A stretch of 39,150 bases of DNA, from contig VXNK01000074.1 in the NCBI GenBank assembly GCA_009840595.1, positions 1-39,150 on the forward strand. The letters are read 5' to 3'. The stretch's first letter is position 1. Every line of letters starts with the position of its first letter. Shown one piece after another: positions 16,507 through 25,178 of the stretch. The notes beneath the pieces were generated by a model, which was not told the DNA's origin, ran no database searches, and saw only the letters and a list, made by a program, of their open reading frames with translations. Both the position numbers and the translations under genes were made by a program. This DNA is from Rhodospirillaceae bacterium (GTDB taxonomy: Bacteria > Pseudomonadota > Alphaproteobacteria > Bin65).

Positions 16507-18229
16507 TGCGGCCCTGATCGCGGCGCTCGCTGTGCTGCCCCAGCTGGTCGGCGAATTCTGGGCCTACACGCTGGCGCTGTATTTCCTCTACGCCATCGCG
16601 TCGCTCGGCATCGGCCTGTGCTGGGGCCAGGCCGGCTTCCTGCCGCTCGGCCAGGCCATGTTTTTCGGCCTGGCGGCCTATCTTTCCGGCCTGTCGCTGA
16701 TCCATTTCAAGGACAGCTGGCTGCTCCTGCTCCTGCTGCCGGGAGCGGCACTGGCGCCGGGCCTGCTCGCCTACGGCATCGGCCTGCTGGTGTTCCGCGG
16801 CCGGACCCTGAGCGGCCCGTTCTTTGCCATGATCACGCTGGCGCTCACCCTGCTCGCCTTCCAGATCGCCAACAGCTGGAACGACGTCACCGGCGGCTTC
16901 AACGGCCTCAAGAACATCCCCGGCCTGCCCGGGTTGAGCGATTTCACCGACCTCTACTACATCTCTGCGGTCGCGCTTGCCGTCTGCCTGCTCGGCATCG
17001 CCTGGCTACGGCGGGCGCCGGCCGGGGTCGTCTGGCGGGCGGTCGCCCAGAACGAGCAGCGGGTCCGTTTCTGCGGTTTTGCCCTGCAGAATGTGAAAGC
17101 GGCCGTGTTCGGCCTGAGCGGCGTGCTCGCCGGCATCGGCGGCGCCCTCTATGCGCCCCAGCAAAACCTGGTTACGCCACAGCTTTGCGGCTTTCTCCTG
17201 TCCGCCGACCTGGTGATCTGGGCGGCGGTCGGCGGGCGGGCGACGCTCTACGGCCCGGTCGTCGGCGCCGTCCTGATCGGCATCCTGACCGCCGACCTGC
17301 GCGACGAGATCAGCTATTGGGAGGTCATCCTCGCCGCCATCTTCATTATCGTCGTACTGTATTTCCGGCAGGGGCTGATGGGCTTCGTCGAGCCGCGATT
17401 CGAGCGGCTCTGGCGCCGCCGCACCGAACGCACCCTCGACAGCCCGGCCCGCCCCGAAGCGTCCGGCGATACCGGGCTTGCCGATGCGGGGTTTGCCCTC
17501 GACGATGTCCGCGTTCGCATGGGTTCGGTGAACATCCTGGAAGGGCTGGATCTGGAAATCGACCGCCCCGGCATCTATTGCCTGATCGGGCCGAACGGCG
17601 CGGGCAAGACCTCCTGCTTCAACGCGATGACCGGGGAATTGCCGGTGCGCAGCGGTCATATCCGCATCTTCGGCAGGGCGCGCACCGGAACGGCGGCCGA
17701 CCTGCTGAGCCGCATCGGCGTCGGGCGCAAGTTCCAGGCGCCGAGCCTGTTCCCGGATCTGACCGTGGCGGAGAATTTCAACATCGGCCTGTGGGGCGGC
17801 CGGGCACGGCTGCGCGACCTGGTCCGCATGGGCAGCCACGGCTGGTCCAGCGCCATCCTGCGCGAGGCGCAGAGCCGCTTTCCGTTCCTCGCCGAAGAGG
17901 ACCGCCGGGCCGGCGACCTCTCCCACGGCCAGCGCCAGATCCTGGAACTGGTCATGGTCCTGATCGCGGAACCGCGGCTCCTCCTGCTGGACGAACCGTC
18001 CGCCGGCCTGTCGCAGGCCGAAACCCAGGAGGTGATCGAGGCGATCCGCTGGGTCGGCGGGCGGCTGAACGCCTGCACGGTGATCGTCGAGCACGACATG
18101 ACGTTCGTGCGCGAACTGGCTGACCGCATATTCGTTTTGCACCAGGGCCGGCTGCTGGCGTCGGGCACGGTTGCGGAAATCCAGGCGGACGAGCGGGTCC
18201 GGGCCGTCTATGTCGGAGCTTCGGCATGA
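16484..18229 (+). CDS. Fused ABC transporter permease (LivM) and ATPase (LivG/UrtD type)
   Basis: A 581-residue fusion. Residues 1-305 are a LivM-type permease with about nine membrane segments (GLCWGQAGFLPLGQAMFFG near residue 46) and the cytoplasmic loop WRAVAQNEQRVRFCGF. After a charged linker (about 305-335), residues 336-580 form a LivG-type ATPase: Walker A GPNGAGKT (369-376), Q-loop, signature LSHGQ (479-483), Walker B LLLLDEPSAG and H-loop EHDM. LSHGQ in place of LSGGQ is the usual signature of UrtD in urea transporters. The gene overlaps livH by 23 bases and the next ATPase gene by 4 bases (ATGA). One polypeptide thus supplies half of the membrane domain and half of the ATPase pair. 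Confidence 0.94.
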   Translation: MASFLGHSAALIAALAVLPQLVGEFWAYTLALYFLYAIASLGIGLCWGQAGFLPLGQAMFFGLAAYLSGLSLIHFKDSWLLLLLLPGAALAPGLLAYGIGLLVFRGRTLSGPFFAMITLALTLLAFQIANSWNDVTGGFNGLKNIPGLPGLSDFTDLYYISAVALAVCLLGIAWLRRAPAGVVWRAVAQNEQRVRFCGFALQNVKAAVFGLSGVLAGIGGALYAPQQNLVTPQLCGFLLSADLVIWAAVGGRATLYGPVVGAVLIGILTADLRDEISYWEVILAAIFIIVVLYFRQGLMGFVEPRFERLWRRRTERTLDSPARPEASGDTGLADAGFALDDVRVRMGSVNILEGLDLEIDRPGIYCLIGPNGAGKTSCFNAMTGELPVRSGHIRIFGRARTGTAADLLSRIGVGRKFQAPSLFPDLTVAENFNIGLWGGRARLRDLVRMGSHGWSSAILREAQSRFPFLAEEDRRAGDLSHGQRQILELVMVLIAEPRLLLLDEPSAGLSQAETQEVIEAIRWVGGRLNACTVIVEHDMTFVRELADRIFVLHQGRLLASGTVAEIQADERVRAVYVGASA

Positions 18230-18933
18230 CCGGGAATTCAGGCGGGCCGCTGTTTTCCTTCTCCGGCGTGACCGGCGGCTACGGCGCGACGACCGTCGTC
18301 CGGTCGGTCGGCGGCGAAGTCTCGGCCGGCGAGGCCTGCTGCGTGCTCGGCCGCAACGGCGTCGGCAAGACGACGCTGATGCGCCTGCTCACCGGGCACC
18401 TGCCGCTCCAGTCGGGCTCGGTATCGTTCGACGGGCAACCGCTGGACGGCCTGCCGCCCGACCGGCGCCACGCCCTGGGGTTGATCTATTGCCCCCAGGA
18501 ACGGCCGGTGTTCGACAATCTCTCGGTCCGGGAAAACCTGACCCTGATGGCGCCGGCTATCGACGAAGGCCGCTACGCCGCGTTCTTCGCCGCCTTTCCG
18601 ATTCTCGAATCGCGCATGACCCAGTCGGCGGGAACGCTGAGCGGCGGCGAGCGGAAAATCCTGTCATTCGTGCGCGCCGTCGCCGAATCCGGGCAACTGC
18701 TCCTGCTCGACGAGCCGAGCGAGGGCGTGCAGCAGGAAAATGTCGAGCGGATGGCCGGCTTCCTGCACGAGGCCAAGGCCGCGGGACGGGCTCTCCTGAT
18801 CGTCGAACAGAATCTCGCCTTCGCCCTCGGCATCGCCGACCGGGTGATCGTCATGGACCACGGCGAGGTCGTGCTCGCCGGCGCCGCGGCCGACATGACC
18901 GAAGAGACGCTGGCGGCGCATATGCATGTGTGA
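18226..18933 (+). CDS. ABC transporter ATP-binding protein, LivF/UrtE type
   Basis: A 235-residue ATPase, the usual LivF size. Walker A is GRNGVGKT (42-49), the signature is LSGGE (138-142), Walker B is LLLLDEPSEG (about 158-167), and the switch region reads IVEQNL, the Gln-for-His replacement characteristic of LivF/UrtE. It pairs with the ATPase domain of the preceding fusion protein to drive LivH/LivM. Its ATG overlaps the TGA of the fusion gene (ATGA). It is the last gene of the operon; only 30 bases separate its end from the end of the convergent radical SAM gene. Confidence 0.94.
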   Translation: MTGNSGGPLFSFSGVTGGYGATTVVRSVGGEVSAGEACCVLGRNGVGKTTLMRLLTGHLPLQSGSVSFDGQPLDGLPPDRRHALGLIYCPQERPVFDNLSVRENLTLMAPAIDEGRYAAFFAAFPILESRMTQSAGTLSGGERKILSFVRAVAESGQLLLLDEPSEGVQQENVERMAGFLHEAKAAGRALLIVEQNLAFALGIADRVIVMDHGEVVLAGAAADMTEETLAAHMHV

Positions 18934-18963
18934 GGCCGGCGGGGGGCCGCTTGCCGCCCGCAC

Positions 18964-20361
18964 CTACGCAGTCATCGCGCGCAGGCCGTCCTCGAAGAAG
19001 AAGGAATCCTCGCCGAAGGCCGGCTTCAGCCCGTCGAGCCAGGTTGCCTGGGGATCGAATTTCGCGAAGAAAGGCCGGCCGACCCAGTCGGGATCGCGGC
19101 CCTGCAGGAAGCGCAGCACGAAGACCTTCTCGCCGCCGACTTCCTGGACGCCGAGGACCTCGACCTTGCCGGGCGTTGCGCTCATGCTCGGCCCGCGGAC
19201 CGTGCGGCTGAGGCCCGAGACCTGCTGCACCGCTTGCCGGAACACCTCCCAGCAGCGCACCAGCGGCACCTCGAAATAGCGTTTCGCGCCGGTATCGCGC
19301 TCCACGAACATGTAGTAGGGCACGATGCCGAGCCGGACCTGCTCGCGCCACATGCGCGCCCAGACGTCCGGGTCGTTGTTGATATGGTCGAGCAGCGGCG
19401 CCTGGCTGCGGATCACCGCGCCGGTATCGCGGAGCCGGCGGATCGCTTCGCGCACCACGCCGGTCTGCAGCTCCTGCCAGTGGTTGAAATGGGCCATGAT
19501 CGCGACATGGCGGCCCGATCGGACGACATCCTCGAGCAGCCGCAGCATGTCGTCGGCATCCTCGTCGTGGACGAAGCGGTGCGGCCAGAAGGTGAGTGCC
19601 TTGGTGCCGATCCGGATATTCCGGACGTGCGCCAGGTCCGGATCGTCGATGAAGGGCCGGAGATAGCCTTCCATCACCCGGGTTTTCATGATCATCGGAT
19701 CGCCGCCGGTGACCAGCAGGTCCGAGACGTCCGGGTGGGCGGCGAGATAGCGGTGCAGGCCCTCGGCGTCCTTCGAGGAGATTTTCAGCTCCTTGTCGCC
19801 GACGAACTGCGCCCAGCGGAAACAGAAGGTGCAATAGGCGTGGCAGGTCTGGCCCTGGCTCGGGAAGAACAGGACCGTCTCGCGGTATTTGTGCTGCAGG
19901 CCTTCGAAAACCTCGTCTTCCTCGCTGGGGATGTTGAATTCCCTTTGGCCGGCCGGATGGGGATTGAGGCCGGCGCGGATATCGGCGACCGCGCGCTCGA
20001 TCTCGCCTTTCGGCGCCTCGCGGACCATCAGGTCGGCGATCTGCCGGAAATCCTCATCGGCGAGCATACCCCTCTGCGGAAAGACGAGTTGGTAGACCGG
20101 ATCGTCGGGGATCCGGTCCCAGTCGATCAGGTGCTCGATGACATAGCGGTTGGTGCGGAACGGCAGCACGGTGCTGACCACGCGCATCGCGAACAGGTCA
20201 TCGCCGCTTACATTGCCGTAGTCGGTGATCGTATCGAGATTCTTTGCGGTCAGCGCCTGGAACTTGCCGTGCGGCTTCTCGATTCCCTTCGGCGCCTCGA
20301 ACCGGCGGGTCTTCGGCCTGTCCCGCGTTTCCACAGTAGCCGGAATCACTTGAACATTCAT
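18964..20361 (-). CDS. KamA-family radical SAM aminomutase-like protein
   Basis: A 465-residue radical SAM protein. The start at 20361 (MNVQVIPATV) has GGGAGG 9 bases upstream. The [4Fe-4S] cluster motif CHAYCTFC supplies Cys173, Cys177 and Cys180, followed by FRW as in lysine 2,3-aminomutases; a GGDP motif (219-222) binds SAM; PGK (397-399) is placed like the PLP lysine of KamA. However, the region that in clostridial KamA carries the two aspartates recognising the substrate's side-chain amine (CDLS and VVDAPGGGGK) reads FVERD and PSMSATPGK here, so the second Asp is gone. The true substrate may therefore not be lysine. It is longer than EpmB (about 340 residues) and no EF-P gene is present. 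It is transcribed convergently to the transport operon. Confidence 0.88.
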   Translation of the reverse strand: MNVQVIPATVETRDRPKTRRFEAPKGIEKPHGKFQALTAKNLDTITDYGNVSGDDLFAMRVVSTVLPFRTNRYVIEHLIDWDRIPDDPVYQLVFPQRGMLADEDFRQIADLMVREAPKGEIERAVADIRAGLNPHPAGQREFNIPSEEDEVFEGLQHKYRETVLFFPSQGQTCHAYCTFCFRWAQFVGDKELKISSKDAEGLHRYLAAHPDVSDLLVTGGDPMIMKTRVMEGYLRPFIDDPDLAHVRNIRIGTKALTFWPHRFVHDEDADDMLRLLEDVVRSGRHVAIMAHFNHWQELQTGVVREAIRRLRDTGAVIRSQAPLLDHINNDPDVWARMWREQVRLGIVPYYMFVERDTGAKRYFEVPLVRCWEVFRQAVQQVSGLSRTVRGPSMSATPGKVEVLGVQEVGGEKVFVLRFLQGRDPDWVGRPFFAKFDPQATWLDGLKPAFGEDSFFFEDGLRAMTA

Positions 20362-20796
20362 GGTCTCATACCTCCCGAACAATGAATTCGCATTCCGGCC
20401 CGCAGGCGGGCACAGGATGCAGGTTCTCCGCCCTCGAAGCGGCGAACCGAATGAATTTCTTTCGTCTGCGTCCCCGGTTTGTCGTCTTCCGGGTTAAGTC
20501 TCTTCACCTCCTCATCGGCACCGGAACGGCCGGAGCAGGGCCGCGCCGGGAGCCGCCGGGCAACGGCGGCTCCGGTTCCGGATTTTCTGCCCCTGACTGT
20601 TCCGGCATGCTTTCCGGAACCCTGGCGCCCGCGCCATGAAACGCGCGGTCTGCGCGGCGCCGCAGAACCCGCGCCCGGGCTCTACGGACGTGTCACGACG
20701 TTCGTCCCACGCGCGCTGCGCGCAGTCCGGACATCCCGGGCCGCATCGCCGGCGTCGAATGCCGACGCCGGGTTGCGGGCTCCGCGCGGTCGGCCG
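20362..20796. other. 435-bp intergenic region with one GC hairpin
   Basis: The region lies between the orphan TRAP binding-protein gene's stop and the radical SAM gene's start... read on the minus strand, it is the leader of the radical SAM gene followed upstream by unrelated sequence. I see no protein with family character in any frame, no tRNA and no riboswitch that I can recognise. The one clear structure is a 10-bp perfect stem (20549-20558 with 20564-20573). Promoter elements for the radical SAM gene must be within the first 150 bases but are not obvious. Confidence 0.4.
20549..20573. terminator. GC-rich hairpin, possible terminator or stabilising stem
   Basis: Perfect 10-bp arms (GGAGCCGCCG and CGGCGGCTCC) enclose a 5-base loop. 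No T-run follows on either strand, so termination is doubtful. Confidence 0.3.
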
Positions 20797-21855
20797 CTAC
20801 TTTCCGGCCAACTGCTTCAGGACTTCGGCGTCGATCGCCGTCGTCTGGGATTTATAGTAGGCCATCGCCGCCTTGCCGTCGACTCCCATGGCGTCGATCG
20901 ACGCGATCCAGTCGGCGAACAGCGGCGCCCAGGCCTTGCGGAACTTGGCCATTTCCGCCTCGGGCATGGTGTGGACCTTGCGCGTGGTCAGGAAACTCTT
21001 GAGCGTTTTCGCTTTCGATGCATCCCACGACAGGCTGCGCCGGCCCAGATTTTCGCCGGACAGGCTCCAGATGATCTTCTGGTCCTGCTCGGGGATCGTG
21101 TCCCACTTCTTCTTGTTCCAGAAAGTCGAGAAGGTGGCGCCGAACCAGCCTTCCGGAATTTCGGTGGCGGACTTGGCGTATTTGTCGATCTTGAAGGCGA
21201 GCAGGTCGTCGGGTGTCAGGCCGACGAAGGCGTCGACCACGCCCTTCGAGACGATCGGGTAGATGCGCACCGCCGGGCCGGGAACGATGTTGGCGCCCGC
21301 CAGCTTCAGCGCCTGTGCCGGGATCGACGGCAGGGTCCAGACCTTGATCGTCTTCAGCGACGCCACCGACACAAGCGGCGTGTCGGACATCGAATACCAC
21401 AGGCCGTCGGGCGCGCCGAAATAGCCGACCATTTCGAGGTCCTTGTAGTTCGCCTTGTCCTTGAAGAATTTCTGGTACATGCGCCACAGGGCGACCGCGC
21501 GACCGACGCCGGTGACGGCCATCTGCGGATGGATGCTGATCTGGGTCGACGGCACCAGCTTGCGCAGGAACGCGTTGAATACGAAGGCGCCGTCAGCGGT
21601 GCCCTTCTGGACCATCACCATCTGAAGCGGCGGCGGCGCCAGCCGGCAGGCCGGCACGAAGCGGATCGAGACCCGGCCTTCCGTCGCTTTCTCTATTGCC
21701 TTGGTCCAGGGCTGGAGAATGCCGTGGCTGATCACATGCTTCGGCGTCACGAAGCTGCAGAACAACAATTTAGTCTTGGCTTGCGCCGGCGCGGCCGCAA
21801 GGCCCGTTGCGGCGGCCCCGGCCGCCAGAACGCCGGTAACGAACGCTTTTCTCAT
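20797..21855 (-). CDS. TRAP transporter solute-binding protein (DctP family), orphan
   Basis: A 352-residue DctP-type periplasmic binding protein. The start at 21855 has GGGAGAGGA upstream and begins a Sec signal peptide (MRKAFVTGVLAAGAAATGLAAAPAQA-K). The mature protein has the DctP layout with SFVTPKHVISHGILQPWTKAIEKATEGRVSIRF near the N-terminus and a conserved-region segment LKTIKVWTLPSIPAQALKLAGA. No small or large permease gene is adjacent. It could serve the DctQM encoded at 3891-4463/2484-3890 or a transporter elsewhere. Its sequence differs clearly from the DctP at 4636, so a different ligand is likely. Confidence 0.92.
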   Translation of the reverse strand: MRKAFVTGVLAAGAAATGLAAAPAQAKTKLLFCSFVTPKHVISHGILQPWTKAIEKATEGRVSIRFVPACRLAPPPLQMVMVQKGTADGAFVFNAFLRKLVPSTQISIHPQMAVTGVGRAVALWRMYQKFFKDKANYKDLEMVGYFGAPDGLWYSMSDTPLVSVASLKTIKVWTLPSIPAQALKLAGANIVPGPAVRIYPIVSKGVVDAFVGLTPDDLLAFKIDKYAKSATEIPEGWFGATFSTFWNKKKWDTIPEQDQKIIWSLSGENLGRRSLSWDASKAKTLKSFLTTRKVHTMPEAEMAKFRKAWAPLFADWIASIDAMGVDGKAAMAYYKSQTTAIDAEVLKQLAGK

Positions 21856-22148
21856 GAGTCTTCCTCTCCCAGACGCCCCGATCGTCCGTCGGGGCCACCG
21901 TCCGCATGATCGCCGCTGGGCGCGCATCCGTCAACCGAACGTTGATTTGACAACAGCACCGGTTTCCTGGCCGCCGACGCTTGATCCGCAGCGGTTCGCC
22001 CGGCATTCTCTGCCCCGATGAACGGGGCGATGATCCTTCGCCGGGTCCGCCGCCGGGCATGACGCAGGATTGAACGCCAGTGGGGTTGGCTTTGCCGCGC
22101 CGGCGCGGGAAGATGGCCGATGAGCCGCTTCGATTCCAGGACAGCTGC

Positions 22149-23333
22149 ATGACCGACGAATCCCGGACGGACGGTGGCGTTACGGAAGGGACGGCCGCGG
22201 ACGGAACGGCCGGGAACGGCCCGCGCGTGCGGCGGCACTTCCTCGCCGAAGCGCCGGCGCGGCTGCGCTTTCTCAACATCGCCGCCGCCCTGGGGCTGGT
22301 CGCGCTGCTGTTCTTCGTTCTCGTCGTCGGCCGGGACTTCCTGGTCCCGTTCGTGGTCGCCATCGCGATCTGGTACCTGATGATCGCGCTGAAGGAGTCC
22401 TTCAAACAGAGCACGAAATACACCCGCATTCCCGTGCCGGACGCGATCGCCATGATCCTCGCCATCGCGGCGACCGTCCTGGCGATCACGTTGATCGTGG
22501 TGCTGATCAACTCCAGTATCAACGGGGTCATCGCCTCGATCCCGAAATACCAGGACCGGATCAACGACATCATCGGCAATACGCTGAAGCTGACCGGCTA
22601 CGAAGGCGAGAATCCGCTGCGCGAGTTCATCGCGAACCTGCGGCCGCAGGAATATCTCTCGCGCGCGGCCAGCGCGATCGGCGGCCTGGTCCAGGATATG
22701 GGCCTGATCATCGTCTATGTGCTGTTCCTGCTGCTCGAGACCTGGACCTTCCGGCGCAAGCTGAACGCGATCGCCCGGACCGATACCCACCGGAAAAACC
22801 TGCATACAGCGATCCGGGAGATCGGCGAGGACATCAACACCTACATGCGGATCAAGACCTGGCTGTCGGCGGCCGTGGCGGTGCTGTGTTACGCGGCGAT
22901 GAAGCTGGCCGGCGTCGATTTCGCCGAGTTCTGGGCCGTCCTGTTCTTCCTGCTCAACTACATCCCGACCATCGGCGCGATCCTTGCCGTGTTCTTCCCG
23001 GCCATGCTCATGATCGTGCAGTTCACCAGCATCCCGCTGATCGTTTCGGTGATCGTCGTGCTGATCGCGATCCCGACCGTGATCAACAATTTCGTCGAAC
23101 CGCGCATGATGGGCCGGTCGCTCAACCTGAGCTCGCTGGTCATCATCATGTCCCTGATCCTGTGGGGCAGCATCTGGGGCATCATCGGCATGTTCCTGTG
23201 CGTGCCGATCATGGTGATCCTGAACATCGTGCTGGCCAAGTTCGAAACGACCCGGCCGCTCGCCGTCATGCTGTCGGCCAACGGCAGGATCGATTCGGAC
23301 CGCGCGGTCGCGGCCGGGCGGGCGGCGGAATAG
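22149..23333 (+). CDS. AI-2E family (PerM/TqsA-like) membrane protein
   Basis: A 394-residue membrane protein of the AI-2E transporter family (YdiK, PerM, TqsA). A polar N-terminal tail of about 40 residues precedes paired hydrophobic helices, a long amphipathic central part, and a conserved C-terminal block with LFFLLNYIPTIGAILAVFFPAMLM, VINNFVEPRMMGRSLNLSSLVIIMSL and WGIIGMFLCVPI, all family hallmarks. Members export diverse small molecules or act in Na+/H+ exchange; AI-2 transport itself cannot be inferred. Start: ATG 22149 has AGGA with 7-base spacing; ATG 22113 is also possible. It lies 3 bases before the ABC ATPase gene and so is probably co-transcribed with that transporter. Confidence 0.9.
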   Translation: MTDESRTDGGVTEGTAADGTAGNGPRVRRHFLAEAPARLRFLNIAAALGLVALLFFVLVVGRDFLVPFVVAIAIWYLMIALKESFKQSTKYTRIPVPDAIAMILAIAATVLAITLIVVLINSSINGVIASIPKYQDRINDIIGNTLKLTGYEGENPLREFIANLRPQEYLSRAASAIGGLVQDMGLIIVYVLFLLLETWTFRRKLNAIARTDTHRKNLHTAIREIGEDINTYMRIKTWLSAAVAVLCYAAMKLAGVDFAEFWAVLFFLLNYIPTIGAILAVFFPAMLMIVQFTSIPLIVSVIVVLIAIPTVINNFVEPRMMGRSLNLSSLVIIMSLILWGSIWGIIGMFLCVPIMVILNIVLAKFETTRPLAVMLSANGRIDSDRAVAAGRAAE

Positions 23334-23336
23334 CCG

Positions 23337-24155
23337 ATGGCGGAAGCCGGAGCCCCGGCCGGTCCGGCCACCGCCGCGCCGGTCGTCCGTTTCGACGAGG
23401 TCACCGTCCGCTTCGGCGCCGAGACGATCTACGACCGGCTGTCATTCGACGTGAAGGCCGGCGAATTCCTGTGCATCCTGGGGCCGAGCGGCTGCGGCAA
23501 GTCGACCTCGCTCAGGCTGATGGGCGACCTGCTGGCGATCCAGGGCGGCCGGGTCGAGATCGAGGGCCGGACACCGGCCGAGGCGTGGGACCGGCTGGCC
23601 TATGTCTTCCAGTCGCCGCGCCTGGTGCCCTGGCGCACCGCGCTCGGCAACGTCATGCTGGGCATGGACCTGCGTTTCGACGGCATGACGAAAGCGGAAA
23701 AGTCGGCACGGGCCGGGCAACTGCTCGATCTGGTCGGCCTGGCCGCCGACACGGCCAAATTTCCGGCGATGCTCTCCGGCGGCGAGCGTCAGCGCGTGGC
23801 GATCGCCCGGGCGCTTTCGGTCGAGCCCGACATCATCCTGATGGACGAGCCGTTCTCCGCCCTCGACCTCAACACGCGGCGGCGCATGCGTCAGGAGATC
23901 ATCCGGATCTGGCGCGAGACCGGCAAGACCATCGTCTTCGTCACCCACGACATCGACGAAGCCTTGGTGCTTGCCGACCGTATCCTGCTATTGTCTAACA
24001 AGCCGACCTCGGTGCTGGACGTGATCGGGATCGACGAAGCGCGACCGCGCGATATCGGCAAGACGCTCAGCCTGCGCGAGCGGCGCGAGCGACTGGTGAC
24101 CCTGTTCCGCCGTCTGGAGCCGGGGGCCGTCAATGAGGAGGGAGAAATATCATGA
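23337..24155 (+). CDS. ABC transporter ATP-binding protein, NitT/TauT (SsuB-like) family
   Basis: A 272-residue ATPase: Walker A GPSGCGKST (49-57), the family Q-loop FQSPRLVPWRTALGNV (91-106), signature LSGGE (146-150), Walker B IILMDEPFSALD (about 166-177) and H-loop VTHDIDEAL. The LVPWRT..NV segment and the ending with RPRDIGKTLSLRERRERL are typical of SsuB/TauB/NrtD proteins serving sulfonates, taurine, nitrate or thiamine precursors. It drives the two permeases encoded at 25179 and 25981. Its stop overlaps the start of the binding-protein gene (ATGA). Confidence 0.95.
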   Translation: MAEAGAPAGPATAAPVVRFDEVTVRFGAETIYDRLSFDVKAGEFLCILGPSGCGKSTSLRLMGDLLAIQGGRVEIEGRTPAEAWDRLAYVFQSPRLVPWRTALGNVMLGMDLRFDGMTKAEKSARAGQLLDLVGLAADTAKFPAMLSGGERQRVAIARALSVEPDIILMDEPFSALDLNTRRRMRQEIIRIWRETGKTIVFVTHDIDEALVLADRILLLSNKPTSVLDVIGIDEARPRDIGKTLSLRERRERLVTLFRRLEPGAVNEEGEIS

Positions 24156-25153
24156 TTCGACGTAATTTTCCGCAGGCGCTCGCCGGTCTTTGCGCCGGGG
24201 CCCTAGTTCTGGGGCTCGGTGCCGCGCCGGCGGCCGCCAAGGAGAAAGTCACTTACGGCTACCTGATCGATCCGGCGCTCGAAGGCGTGCTCTACGCCAT
24301 CAAGCAGGGCATCGTGAAATCCGACAAGATCGAGATCGACGGCAAGGCGCTGGCCATTCCCGCGCTGATTCAGTCCACACCCACCAAGCGTTTCGACGTC
24401 CTGATGAACGCCGTCATGGCAATCCCGCTCGCGGCCAAGCGCGGGCTCAAACTGGTCGTCCTGTCCAGCGCGCTGCGCGCCGGCAAGGGCGGGCTCGGCG
24501 CCGGCATCTGGGTCAAGAAGGACAGCCCCTACAAGACGATGGCCGACCTCAAGGGCAAGACCATCGGCAACTACGCCCTGCGCGCAACCGGTACGACCTG
24601 GATCCGCCTCGCCCTGCTCAAGAAATACAAGCTGAACGTGTCCTACAAGGGCGGCGACATGAACTGGGTGCAGATTCCGGCGCCGGCGCTGCTGACCGCG
24701 CTGGAGACCGGACGGGTCGACGCCGCGACGCTGATCCATTCCCAGGCCTACAAGGCCCGCGGCTCCGGCAACTACCGGGTGCTCGCCTGGACCAACAAGG
24801 ACATCCGGGAGCTCTACGGCGTCGACACCGTGGCCGCCGTCAACGTCACCTATCCCGAGAAGCTGGCCAAGCGGCCGGACGCGTTCAGGGAATTCAACCG
24901 GATGCTGTACGAATCGGTGCAGTATGCCGTGAAGAATCCCGACGAGGTCGGCGCGGCGATCGCCAAGGGCGGCAAGATCAGCGCCGCCTATTTCAAGGCC
25001 TGGCTGGCGGACTATTCCTACTTCCCCGGCGCGGTTTCCGACGCCGACATGAAGGCGATGGAGACGATCTGGGCCGGCGCGAAGGAGATGGGCATCCTCA
25101 AGTCGGTGCCGAAGGCCGCCGACGTGGTCTGGGAGCACGCCATTCGCGAATAG
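24152..25153 (+). CDS. ABC transporter substrate-binding protein, NitT/TauT (NMT1-like) family
   Basis: A 333-residue periplasmic protein of the NMT1/SsuA type. A GGAGGGAG Shine-Dalgarno precedes the ATG, and the chain starts with a signal peptide (MIRRNFPQALAGLCAGALVLGLGAAPAAA-K). The mature part follows the two-lobe plan of the family: VTYGYLIDPALEGVLYAIKQGIV, then DVLMNAVMAIPLAAKRGLKLVVLS, ADLKGKTIGNYALRATGTT and the ALLTALETGRVDAATLIH segment. The ligand is unknown. The gene overlaps the ATPase gene upstream by 4 bases and is followed by both permease genes. Confidence 0.94.
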   Translation: MIRRNFPQALAGLCAGALVLGLGAAPAAAKEKVTYGYLIDPALEGVLYAIKQGIVKSDKIEIDGKALAIPALIQSTPTKRFDVLMNAVMAIPLAAKRGLKLVVLSSALRAGKGGLGAGIWVKKDSPYKTMADLKGKTIGNYALRATGTTWIRLALLKKYKLNVSYKGGDMNWVQIPAPALLTALETGRVDAATLIHSQAYKARGSGNYRVLAWTNKDIRELYGVDTVAAVNVTYPEKLAKRPDAFREFNRMLYESVQYAVKNPDEVGAAIAKGGKISAAYFKAWLADYSYFPGAVSDADMKAMETIWAGAKEMGILKSVPKAADVVWEHAIRE

Positions 25154-25178
25154 GCGCCGGCCAGCCTGAGCCGGATCG

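Noticed and set aside
10655..18933. Possibility that the operon is a classical ami (amiE-amiB-amiC-amiR-amiS) system
   Set aside because: There is no ANTAR regulator, no AmiS-type urea channel and no nitrilase-fold AmiE; the amidase is of the unrelated signature family.
20362..20796. Possible lysine riboswitch ahead of the KamA-like gene
   Set aside because: I could not find a convincing multi-helix layout or conserved core; only one simple GC hairpin is present.
22080..22148. Upstream starts (GTG 22080, ATG 22113) for the AI-2E family gene
   Set aside because: ATG 22149 has a better spaced AGGA; the extra residues are polar and outside the family. Not fully excluded.
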